From Acidobacteriota bacterium (lineage in GTDB: Bacteria; Acidobacteriota; Aminicenantia; UBA2199): 7,020 nt of DNA. The DNA is taken from the NCBI GenBank assembly GCA_021817755.1, contig JAKAGC010000203.1, positions 1-7,020 on the forward strand, given 5' to 3'. The position numbers and the translations under genes are program-made. Every line of letters begins with the position of its first letter. Position 1 is the first letter of the stretch. Shown piece after piece: positions 1 to 5,541 of this stretch. Below the pieces are notes generated by a model. That model saw only the letters and a list, made by a program, of their open reading frames with translations. It was not told the DNA's origin and did no database searches.

Positions 1-1578
1 CCCTGAGAAAATATCCCTTAAAATGGGAATACTTGACACAATAGGAAATCCGCGTATGGATTTCCGTTCGGTATCCCTGAGTAATCCGGCCAGCATACTG
101 GTTTCATTATCTCTAAGTTCTATGACAGTGCTAACAGACCGGTTACCCAACGTGGGGGGCATGGTGGTCGTCCCGGGATTGGTTATATAAGTCAATTCGA
201 ATTTCATTTCAAGAGTAATCAATCCATCGAGGTGAATCAGAGGTGTCACTTTAATTTTGATCCCGATTTCCTTCATATCATAAGATGTAATGGGTTGTTG
301 ATTGAGACCTCCGGTATTATAAGGAACAAATGTAGTCCCGGGAACTGGGATTTTATCGCCCAAAAGTACTTCAGCTTCTCTACGATCAATTATACGCAAT
401 TGAGGTCTGGCTTTTATCCGGGAATCGCTGTCATTTTTCAATAATTTATAATTCATAGAGGGAAGAGTCAGAAGATAATCGGACATATCGGTATGGGGTA
501 TCATATTCAACCGGATGGTGGATGTGGCATTACTTAAATCGGTGACATTTTCAGGTAAATAGTATTGGGAAACCTGGTAATCGCTGAGTTCAATTCCATA
601 CTCTTTAACCCGGCTGCGGTTTACTTCGATTATTTCAATGTCCATGAGTATTTCCCCTCTGGGTTTATCGTGAGCTCTAATAATACGTTCCGCTAACTTT
701 ATTTCACCGGGAGTGCCTCTCATGATAATACTTCTGGTTTCCTTATTCACAATAGCTTGTTTCGCACCGAGTAGTTGTGAAATAATTTTTTGGATATCCT
801 CGGGGTCAGTATGCATAAGAAAGTAGGATTTTACCATCAACTCTTCATGTTCTTTTCTTTTATTTTGAATGTCTGGAATAATAAGAACCGTTTTTTCATC
901 GATTACTTTATAGAAGAGAGTTGCTTGAATCATCAGTCGGTCAAGAGCTTCCATAAAATCAACATTTTCCATTTCTACTTCCATACGCCGGCTCTTAAAT
1001 GCTTCATCATACAAAAACGTAATCCCACTGGATTTCTGTAATGCTTTGAATATTTGTTTGAGATCACCGCTTTGAAATTTCAGGTTATATGGCTTTTTTT
1101 TGTAATCGATGCTTTTGGATAAAATCTTTTTTTCCATGGCTTCCTGTTCATTAATTTGGTCCGAATTGAATTTTTCCCTTTCACTTTCATCCCATTTTTT
1201 CATTTGCTTAAGAAGTTGGAATTTTTGTTGCCGTGCCCGGTTGTTATCCGGGTTAAATTCCAAGGACTTTTCAAATTCCATCAAAGCGGCACGAAATTGT
1301 TTTAAATCCAGGAACCGTTGCCCTTTCTCCAGATGGTCATTGGAAGCAGAAATCAATGCATTCCCGAGGGAAATCCTGTATTCGACATTATCGGGCTTTT
1401 CGCGAACTGCTTTCAAAAAATGATCTGCTGCTTGATCCCAATTTTTACTTTGATATGCTTCCCGCCCAAGTTTAACTTCCCGCTTCAATGAACAGGAGAA
1501 AAAACCAGTCATCATGATAAGGAATAACGGAAAATAACGTAGTTTAAGAAAATGATATGATGGATTTTTGTATTTCAT
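1..1578 (-). CDS. TPR-containing lipoprotein secretin, GspD/PilQ family (C-terminus beyond left edge)
   Basis: Likely the outer-membrane ring of a type II secretion or type IV pilus-like machine. Reading the minus strand from ATG 1578 gives 526 codons without a stop, so the gene is cut by the window's left edge. Seen: a signal peptide (about residues 1-28) ending in FFSC, a loose lipobox with C29; two TPR-like helical repeats (about 34-67 and 91-124); an STN/secretin short domain (about 166-238); a secretin N1-type domain (about 249-306, with TRSIIMRGTPGEIKLAERII); and the secretin core from about 310. Core hallmarks are MDIEIIEVN, KARPQLRIIDRREAEVLLGD, IGIKIKVTPLI and MLAGLLRDTE, then the end motif IPILRDIFSG, so only a short tail should be missing. 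Fusing TPRs to the N-terminus suggests the protein carries its own pilotin-like function (inference). The start lies 3 nt after the upstream gene's stop, with a weak GGTGA at 1587-1591, so translational coupling is likely. Family assignment is firm; the exact system is not. Confidence 0.93.
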   Translation of the reverse strand, partial: MKYKNPSYHFLKLRYFPLFLIMMTGFFSCSLKREVKLGREAYQSKNWDQAADHFLKAVREKPDNVEYRISLGNALISASNDHLEKGQRFLDLKQFRAALMEFEKSLEFNPDNNRARQQKFQLLKQMKKWDESEREKFNSDQINEQEAMEKKILSKSIDYKKKPYNLKFQSGDLKQIFKALQKSSGITFLYDEAFKSRRMEVEMENVDFMEALDRLMIQATLFYKVIDEKTVLIIPDIQNKRKEHEELMVKSYFLMHTDPEDIQKIISQLLGAKQAIVNKETRSIIMRGTPGEIKLAERIIRAHDKPRGEILMDIEIIEVNRSRVKEYGIELSDYQVSQYYLPENVTDLSNATSTIRLNMIPHTDMSDYLLTLPSMNYKLLKNDSDSRIKARPQLRIIDRREAEVLLGDKIPVPGTTFVPYNTGGLNQQPITSYDMKEIGIKIKVTPLIHLDGLITLEMKFELTYITNPGTTTMPPTLGNRSVSTVIELRDNETSMLAGLLRDTERKSIRGFPIVSSIPILRDIFSG

Positions 1579-1581
1579 CGA

Positions 1582-3330
1582 TTATTTCACCGTAACGGTT
1601 AAATATGTGTTGGTTTGATTCCCACCATTATCTGTGACAATTAAGATAACTTTATAGGAACCGGCCAATGCAAAACTATGCGTGATGGTTGAGTACTCCG
1701 CTCCATTTACTGCGGTTGAACCATCACCAAAATTCCACTTATAATCGGTAATGTACCCATCCGTATCTTTCGAGGAAGTAGCATCGAAAAAAACATCCTG
1801 GCCGGCTGTGGGCTCGGAAGGGGTATATGTAAATGATGCGGTGGGGTAACTGTCGCTGGATATTCTTACAGATTTATTGAGCGTAGTTTCATTACCGTCA
1901 TTATCCCTGACCACCAATGTTATAATAAAACTCCCTGAATTACTATACGCATGCGATGAGGTAACACCAGTTCCGGATCCGCCATCACCATAATCCCACC
2001 TGTATTCCGTTATGGTTCCATCCGAATCATAAGACGCAGAAGCGTTCATGTAGACGGTTTGCCCAACAATAGGAGCAGTTGGAGAATAATCGAAAGAAGC
2101 AACGGGTTTCTGTCCGGCAGATACAACCACGGATTTGGTTTTAGTGCTGCTGTTACCACTATTATCCGTTACTCTCAACGTAACTGCATATGTTCCGATC
2201 TGGGAAAATTTGTGTGTTATCAATTTCCCGTGTCCCGTTTTGGTGTCGTTGAAATCCCAATCATAAGACGAAATTGTCCCATCCGGGTCAGTGGAATCGG
2301 AAGCATCAAATACAACATCTTCGTTAACGTTGGGGGAAGGAGGTGAAAATACAAATTCAGCAGTAGGAGACTCGTTATCTCCAACTGTTATCGAAACTTC
2401 TTTTGTTCCCTGAGCGCCTTTATTATCTTTGACTACCAAAACAACGTGGTATTTATTGGCATTTTTATATGAATGAGAAATAGTTTGACCGGTTCCGGCA
2501 GTACCATCTCCAAAATCCCATAGATAGGATTCAATGGTCCCATCCGTATCGGAAGATTGCGCGGCATTAAAAAATATTTTTTCATTAATTTTAGGAGACT
2601 CGGGGGAATAAACAAAACTTGCCGTAGGTGCATCATTATCTTCGACAGTAACATCAACAGTTGCAGTCAGATCACCTGCCATAGCAGTTACACGAGTTGT
2701 AACACTAGTTTTTAAAGTATCCTGAGCTGAACCGTCAGTACCAGTGTAAATCGGAACTCCTTTACTGCTTAACTCGCCTGCATTGGAAGATAAAACAACG
2801 GCAATATTGGAAAGGGGATTATTTAATTTATCATAAGTCAATACCCGAATCGTCGAAGTACCTCCTCCCGGAGAAAGAGAAGCGGGATTCGCCATTAAAA
2901 TAATAGAATAAAGAGCTGATGTACCAATAGTAATCGTTATCGTTTCCGGGTTTGTTTTCGCATTCCCTGAAATTACTCGAATAGTCGCAACACCGGAACG
3001 ATTATCATTGCTTTTAAATATTGCTTCTGCAACTCCCCCTTGTATTTCTTTTTCAGATTCAATCGATCCTATATCTGTAGAAAAATAAATCTCTGTTCCA
3101 TCAGGAAGTAATCCACCTGTAGATTTATATCCGGTAACTTTTACAATAGCTTCCCCACCTACTGGGATTTGAGAAGGAACAACCACTACATTCAAAGTAG
3201 CACTATCAGGTGCAACCAATACTCCCGGTTTACAAGAATGAAATAATAAAAACAGCCCCAAAAGAATCGAGAATAATTCTCCAGTCCTCTTATTAATGGT
3301 AACCTCCACGTGTGAAGCAATTCCCTTCAC
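1582..3330 (-). CDS. Lipoprotein with two Ig-like (Big_1/invasin-type) and four PKD domains
   Basis: A predicted exported, lipid-anchored beta-sandwich protein with no enzymatic domain; the likely role is adhesion, spacing or scaffolding at the cell surface or in the periplasm. In the 582-codon frame from GTG 3330, residues 14-33 form a lipoprotein signal ending in LLFHSC (C33). Two Ig-like domains of invasin/Big_1 type follow (about 43-135 and 140-230), then four PKD domains (about 235-317, 321-404, 409-491, 495-582). PKD signatures are WDFGDG at 271, WDYGDG at 445 and WNFGDG at 532; the second repeat has WDFNDT instead. The GTG at 3330 has no ribosome site and lies inside a hairpin. Without its first 11 residues the protein begins at ATT 3297, exactly 5 nt after GGAGG, and has a textbook signal peptide, so the true product is probably 571 residues. 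The secretin gene follows after 3 nt, so the two probably act together. Domain assignment is strong, function unknown. Confidence 0.9.
   Translation of the reverse strand: MKGIASHVEVTINKRTGELFSILLGLFLLFHSCKPGVLVAPDSATLNVVVVPSQIPVGGEAIVKVTGYKSTGGLLPDGTEIYFSTDIGSIESEKEIQGGVAEAIFKSNDNRSGVATIRVISGNAKTNPETITITIGTSALYSIILMANPASLSPGGGTSTIRVLTYDKLNNPLSNIAVVLSSNAGELSSKGVPIYTGTDGSAQDTLKTSVTTRVTAMAGDLTATVDVTVEDNDAPTASFVYSPESPKINEKIFFNAAQSSDTDGTIESYLWDFGDGTAGTGQTISHSYKNANKYHVVLVVKDNKGAQGTKEVSITVGDNESPTAEFVFSPPSPNVNEDVVFDASDSTDPDGTISSYDWDFNDTKTGHGKLITHKFSQIGTYAVTLRVTDNSGNSSTKTKSVVVSAGQKPVASFDYSPTAPIVGQTVYMNASASYDSDGTITEYRWDYGDGGSGTGVTSSHAYSNSGSFIITLVVRDNDGNETTLNKSVRISSDSYPTASFTYTPSEPTAGQDVFFDATSSKDTDGYITDYKWNFGDGSTAVNGAEYSTITHSFALAGSYKVILIVTDNGGNQTNTYLTVTVK
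1585..2628 (-). repeat. Four tandem PKD domain repeats
   Basis: Four diverged copies of about 82-88 codons lie end to end: 2380-2628, 2119-2370, 1858-2106 and 1585-1848. Each has the order PTASF-like strand, YSP-x-x-P, D-x-DG-x-I, W-D-F/Y-x-D, H-x-F/Y, G-x-Y/F and V-x-DN. They are protein-level repeats with clear divergence, not recent DNA duplications. The array reaches the very C-terminus of the protein, so nothing follows it. Boundaries are approximate. Confidence 0.88.
3302..3307 (-). promoter_or_regulatory. Strong Shine-Dalgarno (GGAGGT) that favours an ATT start
   Basis: On the minus strand GGAGGT is followed by TACC and then ATT (3297-3295), in frame with the PKD lipoprotein. Translation from ATT begins with the sequence (M)NKRTGELFSILLGLFLL, an ideal lipoprotein signal. 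No ATG, and no GTG or TTG with a good ribosome site, exists in frame: the GTG at 3309-3307 overlaps this site, and the GTG at 3330 has none. ATT is a known but rare initiator (E. coli infC is the classic case). Confidence 0.65.
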
Positions 3331-3331
3331 A
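3311..3331 (-). promoter_or_regulatory. 7-bp inverted repeat, leader hairpin or operator
   Basis: TGTGAAG at one end and CTTCACA at the other are perfect inverse complements separated by a 7-nt loop. The element sits in the predicted 5' leader, a few bases upstream of the GGAGGT site of the PKD lipoprotein gene. In RNA it would form a hairpin next to the ribosome site; in DNA it could be an operator for a dimeric repressor. The ends resemble CRP half sites (TGTGA/TCACA), but their 11-nt spacing instead of 6 rules out a normal CRP site. Confidence 0.5.
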
Positions 3332-3429
3332 GTTTTAAAAAATTTCTATATTTCTTTTCTTCCTTTGAGATTTGGTTTTTCTACTTTTGTATCCTTTAAT
3401 TTGCGAACACCTCTTCATTAAACCTGTAG

Positions 3430-3459
3430 ATTTTAATACAACAGTAATAATTTTGTCAA
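3430..3459 (-). promoter_or_regulatory. Sigma70-type promoter for the PKD lipoprotein-secretin operon
   Basis: On the minus strand TTGACA (3459-3454, full consensus) is followed after 18 nt by TAAAAT (3435-3430, five of six consensus positions). Transcription would start near 3422, giving a leader of roughly 90-125 nt that contains the 3311-3331 inverted repeat. This is the best promoter-like sequence in the window. Confidence 0.65.
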
Positions 3460-3716
3460 GAGGAAAAACATTTTTTTCTTTAAAAAAAAGTAAGAATTAG
3501 AGGCAACGCATTCTTTCCGCTTCAATTATTTTCAGGAAACTAATGAAAAAAAACAAACAATAAAAAATTTCAAATTTTTTACCTGTAAATATTTCATATT
3601 CAAGATTTACAAAAAATAAGGAATCACATTTTTTTTACTTGTATGTTAATTATGACATGCGGTTTCATAAAGAACTACGAAAAAATCTTCTCTGTATAAG
3701 AAACAACTAAGGAAAA

Positions 3717-3750
3717 AATCCATTCTGATTTGAAAACTAAATGATGGATT
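3717..3750. promoter_or_regulatory. 7-bp inverted repeat overlapping the -35 box
   Basis: AATCCAT (3717-3723) and ATGGATT (3744-3750) are perfect inverse complements 20 nt apart. The right arm shares its last two bases with the TTGACT -35 element of the metallophosphoesterase promoter, a typical place for a regulator site. A 7-bp match can arise by chance in AT-rich DNA, so this is only a candidate. Confidence 0.3.
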
Positions 3751-3777
3751 GACTTTTCTTTAAAAATAGGTTAATTA
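3749..3777 (+). promoter_or_regulatory. Probable promoter of the metallophosphoesterase gene
   Basis: TTGACT (3749-3754) is followed after 16-17 nt by a weak -10 (TTAATT or TAATTA, 3771-3777). The wider block GGATTGACTT, 7 nt, AAAATAGGTTAA is nearly repeated in front of the caspase gene at 5462-5490, which supports its being functional. The predicted start near 3784 gives a leader of about 70 nt. Confidence 0.5.
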
Positions 3778-3808
3778 ATAGTGATGAGAAACGAAAACAA
3801 TTATAAAA

Positions 3809-3837
3809 CCTGGAACCCAGGGGGCTTGCAATGGGTT
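3809..3837 (+). promoter_or_regulatory. Two mutually exclusive leader hairpins
   Basis: CCTGG (3809-3813) can pair with CCAGG (3817-3821) over a 3-nt loop. Alternatively AACCCA (3814-3819) can pair with TGGGTT (3832-3837) over a 12-nt loop, extendable by GG-CC after a two-base bulge. The two overlap and cannot form together. They end 9 nt before the AGGAGG ribosome site, so a switch in translation is conceivable. No known riboswitch family is recognised. Confidence 0.35.
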
Positions 3838-3846
3838 TTCCACAAC

Positions 3847-3852
3847 AGGAGG
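3847..3852 (+). promoter_or_regulatory. Shine-Dalgarno AGGAGG of the metallophosphoesterase gene
   Basis: AGGAGG followed by AAAA and ATG 3857. This fixes the start, even though a second ATG lies in frame at codon 6. Confidence 0.8.
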
Positions 3853-3856
3853 AAAA

Positions 3857-5281
3857 ATGAATTTTAAAAATATGAAATGGCTTGCAGTTCTCTTTTTAGT
3901 CGGATTTATTCCCTTCCTGATCTTACTTAATGCTCATCAAGAACCAATAGCACCTAAACCACCTATCCCTTGTCTACCAACACAAACTGAATCAATCCCT
4001 AATATTCCCCATATATCCGATATCCATTTTAATCCGTTCTATGACGCTACACTTGTAGAAAATCTCATCAAATCCAACGCTGAGCAATGGGAATCAATAT
4101 TCCAGACTTCCAAAATAAATACCCTGGGAACCCTGAATGAAAGTGAAACAAATTACCTTTTATTAATTTCAGCTCTCAACAACCTGTCAGAAGCGGCAAA
4201 TAAACCGGATTTTGTCATTTTTACGGGGGATTTCCTGGCTCATGATTTCGATGAAAAATTCGCCAACTATTCAAAACCGGGTGATAATTACTCGGATTTC
4301 GTCATAAAAACCATGAATTTCATGACACTAATGTTTAAAAAATTCTTTCCCGATACACCTGTTTATTTCTGCTTAGGGAATAATGATTCTGATACAGGCG
4401 ATTATGAAATTGTCCCTGATGGTACTTTTCTAAAAGGAACTACGCCAATTCTATCGGCAAACATGATTAAAGATGATGACGATCGAAAAACATTCGAAGC
4501 CACCTATCCGGCCGGTGGATATTTCATTCTTTCTCCTCGCGGTAATGAAAATACTCGTATAATTAGTCTAAACAGTAATTTTTTCTCTGTAAAATATATA
4601 GCAGCCCCGGGTACTGATCCTGGAACACAAGAATTGGATTGGTTAGAAAAAACCCTCGCATCATTACAAATTGAAAATAAAAAAGTTTGGATAATTCTCC
4701 ATATCCCGCCTGGCGCAAATGTGTACAGCACTATTAGCAAAAAATCATATGTCCCGATGTGGATGACTAAATACAATGACCACTTTATAACCATCATGAT
4801 GAAATACAGGAATATTATTAATGCAGGATTTGCAGGTCATACCCATATGGACGATTTCCGCCTCTTACAGCAAACTACTGAACCTCATGGTGTTACTTTT
4901 TTTAAAATAGGCCCTGCAATTAGTCCTGAATTCGGTAACAACCCGGCATTCGAATGGCTTTCATACAATCGGAAAGAGTTTTCTTTGGGAGGATATTATG
5001 TTTACTATATAGACATTGCATCCAATAATACACCCACATCTCCATGGAAATTTGAATACAATTTCAATAAAACATACGATCAACCCTATTTTACTGCTTC
5101 TTCCATTTTAACTGTATATAACTCAATTCTTGCAAACCCTACATTTAAAAATTCCTACATGGTTTATTACAATGTAAGTAGTAAAGGCGATGGGAGTCTG
5201 AATGATTCCAACTTTAAAGCCTATTGGTGCGGTATAGGCTGCTGGACCGAAGATGATTTCACTAAATGCAACGGGAATTAA
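3857..5281 (+). CDS. Exported metallophosphoesterase, acid sphingomyelinase-like
   Basis: A two-metal phosphohydrolase of the calcineurin-like superfamily, closest in layout to acid sphingomyelinase/SMPDL3 proteins; the substrate could be a phosphodiester lipid, nucleotide or polyphosphate. Length is 474 residues, similar to SMPDL3 enzymes, without a saposin domain. A hydrophobic stretch at 8-25 is a signal peptide or anchor, so action outside the cytoplasm is likely. Metal-site motifs are all present: D55-x-H57, GD at 124-125, GNND at 174-177 (metal ligand N175), H282 and GHTH at 327-330. The NNPAFEWLSYN region (361-371) and the C-terminal cysteine cluster (C458, C462, C471, ending DDFTKC) match the C-terminal pattern of animal SMPDL3/ASM proteins, where these cysteines form disulfides. 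The ATG at 3857 follows AGGAGG (3847-3852) by 4 nt. It is transcribed away from the secretin operon. Superfamily certain, substrate unknown. Confidence 0.92.
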   Translation: MNFKNMKWLAVLFLVGFIPFLILLNAHQEPIAPKPPIPCLPTQTESIPNIPHISDIHFNPFYDATLVENLIKSNAEQWESIFQTSKINTLGTLNESETNYLLLISALNNLSEAANKPDFVIFTGDFLAHDFDEKFANYSKPGDNYSDFVIKTMNFMTLMFKKFFPDTPVYFCLGNNDSDTGDYEIVPDGTFLKGTTPILSANMIKDDDDRKTFEATYPAGGYFILSPRGNENTRIISLNSNFFSVKYIAAPGTDPGTQELDWLEKTLASLQIENKKVWIILHIPPGANVYSTISKKSYVPMWMTKYNDHFITIMMKYRNIINAGFAGHTHMDDFRLLQQTTEPHGVTFFKIGPAISPEFGNNPAFEWLSYNRKEFSLGGYYVYYIDIASNNTPTSPWKFEYNFNKTYDQPYFTASSILTVYNSILANPTFKNSYMVYYNVSSKGDGSLNDSNFKAYWCGIGCWTEDDFTKCNGN

Positions 5282-5327
5282 TTCTAAATAATCCATTCAT
5301 GAAACCATAATATGTTGCTTTTTTGAA

Positions 5328-5361
5328 TCCAGGGACTCGTTTTGAAAAACCCGTCCCTGGA
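5328..5361. terminator. 9-bp perfect hairpin, possible weak terminator
   Basis: TCCAGGGAC (5328-5336) and GTCCCTGGA (5353-5361) are perfect inverse complements with a 16-nt loop. It lies 47 nt after the metallophosphoesterase stop, where a terminator is expected, but neither strand has a run of T after the stem. It may be a Rho-type 3' stabilising hairpin or a protein-binding site instead. Confidence 0.45.
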
Positions 5362-5464
5362 CCCTGACAAAACTTGTATTAAAATATAATATAAATATAT
5401 TACCAAATACCACATATATTGTACTTATCCTTAAGATAAAAAGATTTTTGCACGAAATTTAGGA

Positions 5465-5492
5465 TTGACTTAAAACTGAAAATAAGTAAAAA
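5465..5492 (+). promoter_or_regulatory. Probable promoter of the caspase-like gene
   Basis: TTGACT (5465-5470), 16 nt, TAAAAA (5487-5492). The context GGATTGACTT, 7 nt, AAAATAAGTAAA (5462-5490) repeats the block upstream of the metallophosphoesterase gene at identical spacing. Predicted transcription start is near 5500, leaving a leader of about 40 nt before ATG 5542. Confidence 0.5.
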
Positions 5493-5530
5493 TTTATTTA
5501 ATCAATTTACTAGCCAAATAATGATACGAT

Positions 5531-5537
5531 AAAGGAG
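5531..5537 (+). promoter_or_regulatory. Shine-Dalgarno AAAGGAG of the caspase-like gene
   Basis: AAAGGAG ends 4 nt before ATG 5542 and selects this start; a second in-frame ATG (codon 5) would be too far downstream. Confidence 0.8.
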
Positions 5538-5541
5538 TAAC

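Larger units (their letters stand above)
3331..3856. other. Divergent intergenic region, A/T-tract rich
   Basis: This 526-nt stretch holds no convincing coding frame. It contains the minus-strand promoter (3430-3459), the plus-strand promoter near 3749-3777, an inverted repeat overlapping the latter's -35, and the leader hairpins and ribosome site of the metallophosphoesterase gene. Between about 3470 and 3640 there are many runs of five or more A or T, which may make the DNA curved. I see nothing further in that central part, and no RNA gene. Confidence 0.7.
5282..5541 (+). other. Intergenic gap between the phosphoesterase and caspase genes
   Basis: 260 nt with no coding frame. It holds the 5328-5361 hairpin, a very AT-rich stretch (about 5376-5405) of TATAA-like steps, a small inverted repeat (TTATC 5425-5429, GATAA 5435-5439), the caspase promoter and its ribosome site. 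The hairpin plus a separate promoter argue that the caspase gene is its own transcription unit. Confidence 0.7.

Noticed and set aside
232..1423. Short plus-strand open frames of 70-104 codons
   Set aside because: They lie antisense to the secretin coding region, have no ribosome sites and show no protein-like domain composition.
2059..2657. Open frames of 74-95 codons overlapping the PKD gene on both strands
   Set aside because: They are other-frame readings of a gene with clear PKD domain conservation.
3311..3331. CRP-type site
   Set aside because: The TGTGA and TCACA halves are 11 nt apart rather than the 6 nt needed by CRP.
3331..3856. A small RNA gene, tRNA, CRISPR array or attachment site in the divergent region
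   Set aside because: No cloverleaf, regular direct repeats or RNA gene with paired promoter and terminator could be found by eye.
4504..4797. Minus-strand frame of 97 codons
   Set aside because: Antisense to the metallophosphoesterase metal-binding motifs; no independent support.
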